Shown here in pieces: positions 44,012 through 52,685 of a stretch of 64,000 nt of DNA. How positions within the stretch are numbered: the stretch's first letter is position 1; each line of letters opens with the position of its first letter. The position numbers and the translations under genes were made by a program. The notes below the pieces were generated by a model. It worked only from the letters and a program-made list of their open reading frames with translations, did not search any database and was not told where the DNA came from. Origin of the DNA: Pedobacter sp. KBW06 (GTDB lineage Bacteria > Bacteroidota > Bacteroidia > Sphingobacteriales > Sphingobacteriaceae); contig NZ_QAJL01000004.1 in assembly GCF_003852525.1 (NCBI RefSeq), positions 532,009-596,008 of the forward strand, in the 5' to 3' direction.

Positions 44012-45232
44012 ATGGTAAAGAAATACGGATTTTTTGGTTTATTTATGGCCTTTTCTCTCTTCTGCAATGCTCAGCTTAACCTGCAGCCCGGGAAATGGAA
44101 GGGAACTTTACAACGGCAGGATGGACATCACATTCCCTTTGAACTGGAAATCGAAAAACAAGGCAGGAAACCTGTTTTCTATATCATCAATGACACCGAG
44201 CGCATGAAAACCGAAGACATTGTCATGTCTAAAGATTCTATTTTGATTAAAATGCCGGTGTTTGAATCTTATTTCAGGGTAAAAATAATCAGCAAAGACA
44301 GTATAAATGGGGTCTGGATTAAAGGCGGATCAGCCAAAGATCTCGTGATGCCTTTTTATGCAGTAAGCGGAAAGAGCCGTTTCCCTAAAAAAGCTCCCGG
44401 AAACCTGCAGCAGATCGCGGGGAAATGGAAAATGGAATTTACTAGGGCCGACCAGACAAAAAGACCCGCCATCGGAGAGTTCAGGCAGCAAGGCCAACTG
44501 ATCAAAGGTTCTGTGCTGACTCCTGCCGGAGATTACCGCTACCTTGTCGGAACCCTTGCAGCGGATTCAATGTTCCTTTCTACATTTGATGGTGTGCATG
44601 CGCTTTTCTTCGCTGCCAAAATTACTCCCGGAGCGCTTAAAGGCAATTATTACAGCAGCGCATCCTTGCCTGAACCTTTTGTAGCAGTGAAAGATGCAAA
44701 TGTGACCTTAGATCCTCCGGTTACGACCCTGAAAGAGGGTGCCAGCGGACTGTTGGATTTCAGTTTTAAAGATCTGGAAGGAAATACGGTATCCCTGAAA
44801 GACGCAAGGTTTAAAGATAAGGTCGTTATTCTGCAGCTGATGGGCTCATGGTGCCCCAACTGTATGGACGAAATGGCCTTTCTAAGTGCCTACTACCGTA
44901 AAAATAAAAACAGGGGCATCGAGATCATCGCACTGGCTTACGAACTGAGTACAGATGAGGCCCGCTCGAGAAAAAGCCTGAAGAAGTTCCAGGAGCAATT
45001 TAAAGTAGAATATCCGATGCTGATTACCGGAGTAACCGTGGGCGATCCGCAGCGAACAGAAAAGACATTGCCCCAGCTGACACAGATTAAAGTTTTTCCT
45101 ACCACCATTTTCTTAGATAAAAAGGGCCGGGTCAGCAAGATCAACACCTCCTTTTATGGACCCGGAACAGGAACATACCACACGGAATATAAGCAGGAGT
45201 TTGAGAAAACGATCACTAAGCTTTTAGAATAA
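44012..45232 (+). CDS. TlpA/thioredoxin-family disulfide reductase, exported
   Basis: 406 residues. A signal peptide ends near FCNAQ. Two similar stretches of about 120 residues follow (LQPGKWKGTLQRQDGHHIPFELEIEKQG and LQQIAGKWKMEFTRADQTKRPA), then a thioredoxin-like domain from about 250. The redox pair is WCPNC (near residues 280-284), and LDFSFKDLEGNTVSLKDARFKDK before it and KVFPTTIFLDKKGRV after it are usual for TlpA/ResA proteins. It probably reduces disulfides in the periplasm, for example in cytochrome c maturation. It is a single gene followed by a terminator. Confidence 0.9.
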   Translation: MVKKYGFFGLFMAFSLFCNAQLNLQPGKWKGTLQRQDGHHIPFELEIEKQGRKPVFYIINDTERMKTEDIVMSKDSILIKMPVFESYFRVKIISKDSINGVWIKGGSAKDLVMPFYAVSGKSRFPKKAPGNLQQIAGKWKMEFTRADQTKRPAIGEFRQQGQLIKGSVLTPAGDYRYLVGTLAADSMFLSTFDGVHALFFAAKITPGALKGNYYSSASLPEPFVAVKDANVTLDPPVTTLKEGASGLLDFSFKDLEGNTVSLKDARFKDKVVILQLMGSWCPNCMDEMAFLSAYYRKNKNRGIEIIALAYELSTDEARSRKSLKKFQEQFKVEYPMLITGVTVGDPQRTEKTLPQLTQIKVFPTTIFLDKKGRVSKINTSFYGPGTGTYHTEYKQEFEKTITKLLE

Positions 45233-45243
45233 TACCATCCAAA

Positions 45244-45275
45244 AAAAAGCGGCAGGATTAACCCCGCCGCTTTTT
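45244..45275. terminator. Bidirectional terminator between TlpA-like and GIN-domain genes
   Basis: Arms AAAAAGCGGC (45244-45253) and GCCGCTTTTT (45266-45275) form 10 perfect pairs around a 12-base loop, between two convergent genes. Confidence 0.75.
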
Positions 45276-45297
45276 ACAGAACTGCAATTCTTCTTTT

Positions 45298-45909
45298 CTA
45301 TTTCACCAATGCCATTTTCGTGTTTGCAGCAATTCCGCCCTCCAAAGAGGTCATTTCTGTTTTCAGAGCAGCAAATTTCTCTGTGTCCAGGATTGAGTTT
45401 CTATTTTTAACAATGATATGTTGATTTGCAGTACCGGCCAGTTTCAAATCTGAATTGTCTTTGGTTACGGTATACAAGCTGTTGATGGTCCCTTTTACAC
45501 TTGCTGTTGCATTGTCCTGTAAGAACACCTGCAATACTTCCAGGTTAAAATTTCCTACTGTTGATACTCTGGCTCCCTGAGAAGCATCGATTCTTTGCAA
45601 GTCAGTTACAGCAACGGTTACATATAATGTTTCTGAAGCGGTAGAGTTGATAAACAAGGTATACCCTTTTTGTTTAAAGGAAGTCTTGCTTTGATCAAAT
45701 TCGCTGTCTACAGCAATGTCTTGTTTTGATTTCTGAACCAGGGTCAGTTTTACATTTCCTGTAACTACAATTTTGTTAAATGCAGTCAGCGGGGCCAGGA
45801 TTCCTGAAGGGTTTTTCTCTGCTGCAACCGCAAGGCTGGTAAATGCAGAAGTAGATAAAACCAAGGCTGTTAATGTTAGTGCGAGTAGTGATTTGAAGGA
45901 GGTTTTCAT
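45298..45909 (-). CDS. GIN-domain (DUF2807) protein, exported
   Basis: 203 residues. A signal peptide (MKTSFKSLLALTLTALVLST, to about VAAEK) precedes a beta-helical GIN domain: FNKIVVTGNVKLTLVQKSKQDIAV is the typical opening, and DLQRIDASQGARVSTVGNF and NSDLKLAGTANQHIIVKNRN are its repeating strands. DUF2807 proteins are surface or periplasmic and unknown in role, often described as adhesin-head-like. A 10-bp palindrome GAAACGTTTC (45967-45976) lies upstream and might be an operator. It is a single gene. Confidence 0.85.
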   Translation of the reverse strand: MKTSFKSLLALTLTALVLSTSAFTSLAVAAEKNPSGILAPLTAFNKIVVTGNVKLTLVQKSKQDIAVDSEFDQSKTSFKQKGYTLFINSTASETLYVTVAVTDLQRIDASQGARVSTVGNFNLEVLQVFLQDNATASVKGTINSLYTVTKDNSDLKLAGTANQHIIVKNRNSILDTEKFAALKTEMTSLEGGIAANTKMALVK

Positions 45910-46079
45910 AATATTTTGTTTTTAAATGATTTCTTAAGGTTTTGTAGATAAGACGTATCCATTTCAGAAACGTTTCACTCATTTTCAGCGTTTTAGACCA
46001 TAATGTTTGAATACCCGACCAAACGGTGTTTTTTTTCGACGAACAGGCAGAAAAAAAATCGGTTAATTCTGCGATTTTA

Positions 46080-46110
46080 TTTGAAAGAAGATCAATTTGC
46101 TGTATGTTTA
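46080..46110 (+). promoter_or_regulatory. Promoter of the SNF2 helicase gene
   Basis: TTTG (46080-46083), 19-base spacer, TATGTTTA (46103-46110), one mismatch from TTTG-N19-TAnnTTTG. The ATG is at 46156. Confidence 0.55.
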
Positions 46111-46155
46111 AAGATTTTTAAATGCTTACCCTCCCTTTGTTTTAACCTTTAGCTA

Positions 46156-49050
46156 ATGTTACGAGTAGATAGTTCTAAACCCTGCAAAATTGTATACTCT
46201 TTATGTAAGCATGAGTTTTTCGGCTATTTGATAGAACCCCATATCGTTCAATTGAACCCACAGGGTGATTTTTCACTGACCTACCAGCGGATATTTTCGC
46301 ATACTGCAACTGAATTCGCCAGACATCTGACCGAGAAAGACCTGAAGCTTATTAAGATCCTCGATGAAACCGAACAGGACTTCATCATTAAGAAATACCA
46401 TAAAAAACCAATCCGCCCTGTAGAGTTCTTTAGTAAATTTTTCAATGAGAAGTTTTACGAAAGTGTACGTCCGAAAATTGAGAAGAAACTTTCCGAAGTA
46501 TTAGAGCTAATCAAAGTTGATGGTGAACTGTACCTCATGGACAGCGACGGCTGGCCTGCGGAGCGCAAAATTGAAATTGCCGCAGAAGCCGCGACTGTTT
46601 TATTTCATTTCAGGCGAAATGCCATCGAAACCCGGTACTTTCCAACGATAAAATACCAGGGAATGAGAATAGACTTCATGTTTAAGGAAGCACAGGTGGT
46701 GAGCAACCAACCGGCATGGCTCCTGCTAAATGACATGCTCTATTTCTTTGAACAGGACATCGAAGGCAAAAAGTTAATGCCTTTCCTCAATAAGCGATAC
46801 ATCACCATTCCAAAAGCAACTGAAGGGGCTTATTTCGAAAAATTTGTAGCCCCCCTAATCGAAAAATACCATGTCTACGCAGAAGGTTTTGAGATTAAGA
46901 CAGAAAAACATGAACCCAGCCCGGTAATTAAGGTGATTTATGTGGATTCAGGTGTTTCACAACTTCAGTTGTATTTCAAATACGATACCCATGCCTTTGC
47001 CATGGGGAATGAGAAGAAAATAACCGTTCATTTAGAAAAGGAAGATGACAATTACATCTTCACCAGAATCAAAAGAGATGCGGCATGGGAGAAACAAAAG
47101 TTTAACGTATTAACGAGCCTTGGCTTAAAGAAAGTTAGTCCGATATTCCATAACCTGGAAGTTCCGCCAAACCGGGATGAAGATCAATCTTATGCCATCA
47201 TCAATTGGGTGAATGAGCATATTGAGCAGTTAAAAGAAAATGGGTTTGAGATTGAGCAGCATCAGGGTACTAAGAAATTCCTTTTCGCCAGCAATAAGAT
47301 AGATTTTGAGATCAAAGAAGATAACGACTGGTTTGACATCAATGCCATTGTTTATTTTGGGACATACCCCATTCCTTTTATCGCTTTAAAACAACATATC
47401 CTCCACAAAAAAAGGGAATTCACTTTGCCGGATGGAGCTATTGCCATCATTCCGGAAAAATGGTTTACCCAATACGGCAGTTTATTCAGCCTCTCCGACG
47501 GTGGTAAAGCTTTAAAGCTTAAGAAACACCATATCGGACTGATCAATGAGCTGGCAGAAGATGGCATTGCCAATGTCACTTTAAGTCGTAAGCTCGAAAG
47601 GCTCAATGATTTTGAAAACATTGCCGACACCCAAATGCCGGTACATTTTAAAGGAGACCTCCGCAGTTATCAGAAAGCGGGTTACAATTGGTTCAGTTTC
47701 CTCAGAGAGTACAACTTTGGCGGATGCCTGGCAGACGACATGGGTTTGGGTAAAACCATTCAGACCCTGGCCATGCTTCAGAAAATCAAGGAAGAAGATG
47801 AGCAGAATTCCACAAAAAGCACTTCCCTGATCGTAATGCCGACCTCCTTAATCTATAACTGGCTAAATGAGGCAAAGAAATTCACCCCGAAACTGAAGAT
47901 TCACGCACATACCGGAAGCTCCAGGAATAAGGACATCAGTCAGTTTGCGAAATACGACATCATCATTACTACTTATGGCATTACCAGGGTAGATATTGAC
48001 CTGCTTAAAGAATACTATTTCAATTACATCATTCTGGATGAAAGTCAGAACATTAAGAACCCTTCGTCCAAATCATTTAAGGCAGTAAGGGCCCTTAAGT
48101 CCAGACATAAACTCGTACTGAGCGGTACGCCGGTAGAAAACTCGGTAAGTGACCTGTGGACACAGCTCACCTTTTTAAATCCGGGCCTGCTGGGTACACA
48201 AGCCTTCTTCAATGAAGAATATGTACAAGCCATAGAGAAACGGAAAGATGAAGAGAAGGCGCGAAAGCTGCAAGCCATCATAAAGCCTTTTGTATTGCGG
48301 AGAACCAAGGAGCAGGTGGCTTCGGAACTTCCTGCAAAAACAGAACAAATCTTCTATTGTGACATGAGTGAAGACCAGGCGGCTTATTATGAAAAAACAA
48401 AGTCCGCTTACCGGAATGACCTGCTGAGCAGTATGGATGACGGTACTTATGCAAAAAAGCAAGTCCAGCTTTTACAGGGATTAACCGCATTACGGCAGCT
48501 GGCCAACCATCCGGTCATGATTGATGAGGACTATACTTCTGATTCCGGAAAGTTTGAAAACGTGATCCACACCCTGGACAATGTGTTAAAAGGTGGCCAT
48601 AAGGTGCTCATATTCTCTCAGTTTGTGAAACACCTGAACATCTTTAAACAGTATTTTGACCAGGAGTCCATTCCTTTTTCTTACTTAGACGGGGCGACAA
48701 AAAACCGTGGGGAGATTGTGGCAGAGTTTCAGGAAAATACCGAACTGAAAGTCTTCCTGATTTCCATCAAGGCGGGTGGTGTTGGTTTGAACCTGACCCA
48801 GGCCGACTATGTATTTATCCTTGACCCATGGTGGAACCCTGCGGTAGAACAACAAGCCATTGACCGGACCCATAGAATCGGACAGGAAAAGAAAGTTTTC
48901 ATTTATAAATTCATCGCAAAAGATACGGTGGAAGAGAAAATCCTTGCTTTACAGAACCGCAAGAAAAGACTGGCCAGTTCGTTGATTACAACAGAAGAAA
49001 GCTTCTTTAAATCGCTCAGCAAAGAAGATATCCGGGAAATCCTGAACTAG
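46156..49050 (+). CDS. SNF2-family DEAD/DEAH-box helicase-like ATPase
   Basis: 964 residues. The N-terminal 480 residues form a family-specific region without a known motif. The SNF2 core follows: Walker A DDMGLGKTIQTLAML near residue 527, motif Ib, DESQNIKN as motif II near 628, GTPVENSVSDLWTQL as motif III, and the helicase C half with SIKAGGVGLNLTQADYV, WWNPAVEQQAIDRTHRIGQ. These proteins translocate on duplex DNA without strand separation and act on DNA-bound proteins such as RNA polymerase (RapA-like). The gene overlaps the convergent aat gene by 4 bases. Confidence 0.92.
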   Translation: MLRVDSSKPCKIVYSLCKHEFFGYLIEPHIVQLNPQGDFSLTYQRIFSHTATEFARHLTEKDLKLIKILDETEQDFIIKKYHKKPIRPVEFFSKFFNEKFYESVRPKIEKKLSEVLELIKVDGELYLMDSDGWPAERKIEIAAEAATVLFHFRRNAIETRYFPTIKYQGMRIDFMFKEAQVVSNQPAWLLLNDMLYFFEQDIEGKKLMPFLNKRYITIPKATEGAYFEKFVAPLIEKYHVYAEGFEIKTEKHEPSPVIKVIYVDSGVSQLQLYFKYDTHAFAMGNEKKITVHLEKEDDNYIFTRIKRDAAWEKQKFNVLTSLGLKKVSPIFHNLEVPPNRDEDQSYAIINWVNEHIEQLKENGFEIEQHQGTKKFLFASNKIDFEIKEDNDWFDINAIVYFGTYPIPFIALKQHILHKKREFTLPDGAIAIIPEKWFTQYGSLFSLSDGGKALKLKKHHIGLINELAEDGIANVTLSRKLERLNDFENIADTQMPVHFKGDLRSYQKAGYNWFSFLREYNFGGCLADDMGLGKTIQTLAMLQKIKEEDEQNSTKSTSLIVMPTSLIYNWLNEAKKFTPKLKIHAHTGSSRNKDISQFAKYDIIITTYGITRVDIDLLKEYYFNYIILDESQNIKNPSSKSFKAVRALKSRHKLVLSGTPVENSVSDLWTQLTFLNPGLLGTQAFFNEEYVQAIEKRKDEEKARKLQAIIKPFVLRRTKEQVASELPAKTEQIFYCDMSEDQAAYYEKTKSAYRNDLLSSMDDGTYAKKQVQLLQGLTALRQLANHPVMIDEDYTSDSGKFENVIHTLDNVLKGGHKVLIFSQFVKHLNIFKQYFDQESIPFSYLDGATKNRGEIVAEFQENTELKVFLISIKAGGVGLNLTQADYVFILDPWWNPAVEQQAIDRTHRIGQEKKVFIYKFIAKDTVEEKILALQNRKKRLASSLITTEESFFKSLSKEDIREILN

Positions 49051-49679
49051 GAAGTCAGTAAGGTATAATATTCATCACGACTGATCATTACGGCACCCAG
49101 GCTCATCAAATGATCATTGGGCAGCTGACAGTCGATCAACTTAAATTCATTGGTCTGGCAAAGCCAGATCAATGCTGTTTTCGAAGCATTGCTGACCAGA
49201 CTGAACATGCTTTCCCCGCAAAAGACTTCGCCAACCTGAACGCCATATAGTCCGCCGCACAATTCGCCATCCTTCCAGACTTCCACACTCTGCGCATAAC
49301 CATATTCGTGTAAAGCAATATAGGCTTCCTGCATTTCAGCAGTAATCCAGGTTCCGGGCTGATCTTTCCTGCCCACCATCGCACAATTTCGGATCACCTC
49401 CGGAAAAGCCTGGTTCCAGGTGACTTTGAAAACCTGGTCTTTCAACACCTTTGTCATACTCTTGCTGATCTTTACCTGATCAGGATAGATGACACAACGC
49501 TCATGAGGAGAATACCAGCAAATGGGATCGTCTTCACTAAACCAGGGAAAGATGCCATGATGATAGGCCAAAAGTAATCTGTTGATGCTCAAATCACCTC
49601 CTACAGCCAGTAATCCATCCTCATCCGCCAATGCCGGATCAGGAAAACTGATCTCCTTTTCATCTAGTCTAAAAACCAT
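49047..49679 (-). CDS. aat: Leucyl/phenylalanyl-tRNA--protein transferase
   Basis: 210 residues. Aat moves Leu or Phe from tRNA to proteins with an N-terminal Arg or Lys, marking them for ClpS/ClpAP. The family segments are ISFPDPALADEDGLLAVGGDLS, GIFPWFSEDDPICWYSPHERCVI, GTWITAEMQEAYIALHEYGYAQSVEVW, and GGLYGVQVGEVFCGESMFSLVSNASKTAL. A TTG two codons upstream is possible, but the ATG of MVFRLDEK is preferred. The 3' end overlaps the SNF2 gene by 4 bases on the other strand. Confidence 0.95.
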   Translation of the reverse strand: MVFRLDEKEISFPDPALADEDGLLAVGGDLSINRLLLAYHHGIFPWFSEDDPICWYSPHERCVIYPDQVKISKSMTKVLKDQVFKVTWNQAFPEVIRNCAMVGRKDQPGTWITAEMQEAYIALHEYGYAQSVEVWKDGELCGGLYGVQVGEVFCGESMFSLVSNASKTALIWLCQTNEFKLIDCQLPNDHLMSLGAVMISRDEYYTLLTS

Positions 49680-49748
49680 ATGCAATAATAAAACAATACC
49701 TTTAATGTAACTAATCCTTCTTTAGGTCATCTTAATTAAAATTACAAT

Positions 49749-50117
49749 ATGAATTTAATAGGCAACATCATCTGGATCGTTTTTGGGGGTATATTCATCT
49801 TTTTCGAATATATTATCGGAGGTCTGATTTTATGCTTAACGATCATAGGCATTCCTTTTGGGCTGCAGTGTTTTAAATTTGCAATTGTTGGCCTCGCCCC
49901 TTTTGGAGTAAAAATTACGGATACTTCTTCCAATACCGGATGCCTTTCTACGATCATGAACATCATCTGGATTGTCTTCGGCGGATTCTGGATTGCATTG
50001 ACACACTTTTTCCTCGGCCTGCTTTTCTGTATTACCATTATCGGCATCCCTTTTGGCAGGCAGCATTTTAAACTGATGAACCTCGCTTTTACGCCTTTTG
50101 GGAAATCCATTAGTTAA
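49749..50117 (+). CDS. yccF: YccF-domain inner-membrane protein
   Basis: 122 residues with four membrane helices formed by two YccF units: NIIWIVFGGIFIFFEYIIGG with IIGIPFGLQCFKFA (residues 5-52) and NIIWIVFGGFWIALTHFFLG with IIGIPFGRQHFKLM (71-118). The repeat is visible at both protein and DNA level. YccF is conserved in bacteria without a known function. The opposite strand also has a 122-residue open frame because of this repeat, but the YccF motifs show the plus strand is coding. It overlaps the convergent App1-like gene by 4 bases. Confidence 0.9.
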   Translation: MNLIGNIIWIVFGGIFIFFEYIIGGLILCLTIIGIPFGLQCFKFAIVGLAPFGVKITDTSSNTGCLSTIMNIIWIVFGGFWIALTHFFLGLLFCITIIGIPFGRQHFKLMNLAFTPFGKSIS

Positions 50118-51091
50118 AAGCCAATCAATCCGATCTTTTTTGAATGTGCAATCGCTTCTTTGCTATGGCTAAACAGACAAGTCTTAATTCCCTTTGCTTC
50201 AATTTTAGCCAGGATCTCCAGGGTAGAGGCTGTCCTTGATTTACGGATATTACGGATGTACACCGCTTCGATATTCTGAGGGTATTTTTCCGCAATTGTA
50301 GCATAGATACCGGGATCTTTCTGAGAATTATCTCCGAAAAAGACAAATTTCTGATTGGGAAAGACATCCAGGATCCTTCTCACACGCAGCAGTTTTCCTT
50401 CATGTCCGGTTTTACCCGTCTTCAGCAGGCCGGTCCAGCTCTTTATCTGGTTGAGCAGGAATGCCCCTTCCGGCAGCCCATTAAACCTAAAGGTTTCTAC
50501 CAGGTAGTCGTACAGGTTCCACTCACTGCTCGAAACATAGAAGAAAGGGTTTGGCTGCTCCGCATCGGTATGTGATAAGGCGAGTAGTCCATAATGTTTC
50601 CTCGTATCGATAAAAGTTTTCCTTGTTCTTGGGTTCTTAATAAAGAGCTCTCTGAGCCTTCTTCCGATTTTTGCAGAATAAGAGATCATCACGGTATCGT
50701 CGATGTCTGAGATGAAGGCATATTGGGTAATATGAGGTACATAGACCTTTCCTTCTGCCACAGCCAGCACTGCATCATCTTCTCCTAAAGCTTCCACCCT
50801 TACCCCATGCCATCCTGCAGCCACATTTTCAAGCGCTTTCCATTCAAATTTAAAGAAGCCATCATAAGCTGTTTTTTGATGAACAACCTGTCCCTTAAAG
50901 TTCAGGCGGACTTTCACATGGGCCGCCGGCCTGACCCGGAACAACTTTAACAGATGAACGATGTTGACAAACAGATTATCGCTGTACACCTGTGTTGTCT
51001 TTGCTTTGAAGTCAAACACATGGCCGTAGAGCACCAGATTGTGCGTATGCCCATAACCATGATATACCTTAACACTGGTGGAATTATTCAT
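50114..51091 (-). CDS. App1-like phosphatidate phosphatase (DUF2183, HAD fold)
   Basis: 325 residues. The N-terminal part (about 1-125) is a beta domain; the catalytic part starts AFISDIDDTVMISYSAKIGRRL, with the DxDxT/V nucleophile motif DIDDTV. SSSEWNLYDYLVETF, IKSWTGLLKTGKTGHEGK and FVFFGDNSQKDPGIYATIAEKYP supply the other HAD residues. Yeast App1 is a phosphatidate phosphatase, so this gene may turn phosphatidate into diacylglycerol. It is divergent from a diacylglycerol-kinase-like gene across 53 bases, which would make the reverse reaction. Confidence 0.87.
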   Translation of the reverse strand: MNNSTSVKVYHGYGHTHNLVLYGHVFDFKAKTTQVYSDNLFVNIVHLLKLFRVRPAAHVKVRLNFKGQVVHQKTAYDGFFKFEWKALENVAAGWHGVRVEALGEDDAVLAVAEGKVYVPHITQYAFISDIDDTVMISYSAKIGRRLRELFIKNPRTRKTFIDTRKHYGLLALSHTDAEQPNPFFYVSSSEWNLYDYLVETFRFNGLPEGAFLLNQIKSWTGLLKTGKTGHEGKLLRVRRILDVFPNQKFVFFGDNSQKDPGIYATIAEKYPQNIEAVYIRNIRKSRTASTLEILAKIEAKGIKTCLFSHSKEAIAHSKKIGLIGF

Positions 51092-51144
51092 TGTTCTTTA
51101 AAACAGAGTAAGGGGAAAGTTGTTTGTGATATTAAAGATTATAC

Positions 51145-52020
51145 ATGGGAAAGCGCAGTTCAAGCCCGAAACTATTATTTATTGTAAACCCGGGCTCTGG
51201 AAATAACGAAATAGATTTTGCCGAAGCAATACGCACCTATTTTGAATCAAAAAAAACAGACTTTGAGATCTATGAGCTGGTAAAAGGCTGCAGCATAGAT
51301 AAATTAAGGTCTGTGATTACACAAGCAAAGGCCGACCGTGTGGTGGCCGTTGGCGGAGACGGGACCTTAAAGCTGGTAGCAGAATGCCTGGAAGGGACAG
51401 ATACCGCTATTGGCATTATCCCTGCAGGATCTGCCAACGGGATGGCCAAAGAGCTCGGCATCCCATTGGAAGTTGATGCTGCCCTGGAGCTGGTTGTAAA
51501 TGGCCATCCCAAAAAGATCCACGCTGTAAAAGTAAACGGGGAGCTTTGCATCCACCTCGCCGACATAGGTTTTAACGCATATATTGTAAAGAAGTTCGAT
51601 GACCTCCCTCAACGGGGCATGTGGGGTTATACCAAAGCGGCCTGGAAAGCCCTTTGGAACCACAGTAAGATGGAGGTAGAGATCAAAATAAAAGATAAAA
51701 CCATCCGGACCCAGGCGGCAATGGTTGTAATTGCCAATGCTACGATGTATGGCACGGGAGTCAAAATCAACCCTGATGGAAACCTGACAGATGACCTTTT
51801 TGAGGTGATCCTGGTGAAAGAATATTCGGTGATGGAAATTTTAAAAATCAGGTTTACCGATCTTCCTTTTAATCCGGAGAAAATTGAAACCTTTTCTACC
51901 AGGGATTTAAAGATCAAAACAAAGCGTAAGGTTCATTTTCAGGTAGACGGAGAATATATGGGAAAGGTGAACCGTGTAGAGGCCAGTATTCTTCCAGCCG
52001 CAATTACGGTAATTGTTTAG
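51145..52020 (+). CDS. Diacylglycerol/lipid kinase (DagK/YegS family)
   Basis: 291 residues. LLFIVNPGSGNNEIDF is the N-terminal nucleotide motif, VVAVGGDGTLKLVAECL carries GGDGT, and IGIIPAGSANGMAKELGIP is the standard GTxNDFAR-like region. VHFQVDGEYMG near the C-terminus is the substrate-facing strand. It should phosphorylate a lipid such as diacylglycerol with ATP. Head-to-head with the App1-like phosphatase, the pair could control the phosphatidate/diacylglycerol balance. The end overlaps the convergent TonB-domain gene by 4 bases. Confidence 0.9.
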   Translation: MGKRSSSPKLLFIVNPGSGNNEIDFAEAIRTYFESKKTDFEIYELVKGCSIDKLRSVITQAKADRVVAVGGDGTLKLVAECLEGTDTAIGIIPAGSANGMAKELGIPLEVDAALELVVNGHPKKIHAVKVNGELCIHLADIGFNAYIVKKFDDLPQRGMWGYTKAAWKALWNHSKMEVEIKIKDKTIRTQAAMVVIANATMYGTGVKINPDGNLTDDLFEVILVKEYSVMEILKIRFTDLPFNPEKIETFSTRDLKIKTKRKVHFQVDGEYMGKVNRVEASILPAAITVIV

Positions 52021-52667
52021 CGGCAATATTGTGCGATCAGCTCATCTGCGAGATTTGAGCCCATGTGCTTTACAAACAGGAAGTCTTCGCAGGCACCTTG
52101 CTGGTCTTTTTGTTTCAATTTGCGCTGACCATCATTGATCCGCTCCTTTAGATACGCCTCATCATAACCGAGTTCAGCTTTCAGGCGCAGGATCCTCGCC
52201 TCTTCTTCCGGTTTATATTTCACGGAATCTTTGTTTTTATAGAAATTCAGGACGGCATTGGTCATCCCTTCACTGGATTTATAATTGGCAATGGCGCGCT
52301 GAATGTCTTCCCTGGTCTTGAGGTCACATCCATAACCAGACAAGTTAAAAACCATCGGTGCAATCAGGACCAGGGTCGAATCGTGCCCTGCAGGAACTTC
52401 CCATTTACCGCTGCTCAGCCGAATTAACCGCAAAGCTTCATCGTCGAGGTCAGTCCCGATTCCTTTACGGATTACAGAATAGTAGACCTCTCCTTTTTTA
52501 TTGAGCTTAAATCCGATGTTTACGAGCCCTTCAATGCAATTTTGCAGGGAATACGGAGGATAGACCTTATTCGCCGTAACAAATGCCTCCAGCCCGCCTT
52601 TTAACTGAGGCTGCGCCTGAACGGTAAATCCAACCAGAAGAAATAGTGCTAAAAGAATTCTGCCCAT
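52017..52667 (-). CDS. Exported protein with a TonB C-terminal-like domain
   Basis: 216 residues. A signal peptide (MGRILLALFLLVGFTVQAQ) precedes a domain with YPPYSLQNCIEGLVNIGFKLNKKGEVYYSVIRKGIGTDLDDEALRLI, the layout of a TonB C-terminus (P-x-x-a-x-x-x-x-x-x-G-x-V-x-v-x-F). A helical tail rich in Lys/Glu follows (about 115-216). There is no membrane anchor, so it is not a standard TonB; small TonB-domain proteins without an anchor are common in Bacteroidota. It ends the hflX-rbfA-M23 cluster on the minus strand, 18 bases after the M23 gene. Confidence 0.75.
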   Translation of the reverse strand: MGRILLALFLLVGFTVQAQPQLKGGLEAFVTANKVYPPYSLQNCIEGLVNIGFKLNKKGEVYYSVIRKGIGTDLDDEALRLIRLSSGKWEVPAGHDSTLVLIAPMVFNLSGYGCDLKTREDIQRAIANYKSSEGMTNAVLNFYKNKDSVKYKPEEEARILRLKAELGYDEAYLKERINDGQRKLKQKDQQGACEDFLFVKHMGSNLADELIAQYCR

Positions 52668-52685
52668 GCACTAATTTACGCATTT

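Noticed and set aside
49742..50110. 122-codon minus-strand frame opposite yccF
   Set aside because: The plus strand carries clear YccF motifs in two units; the antisense frame is their shadow.
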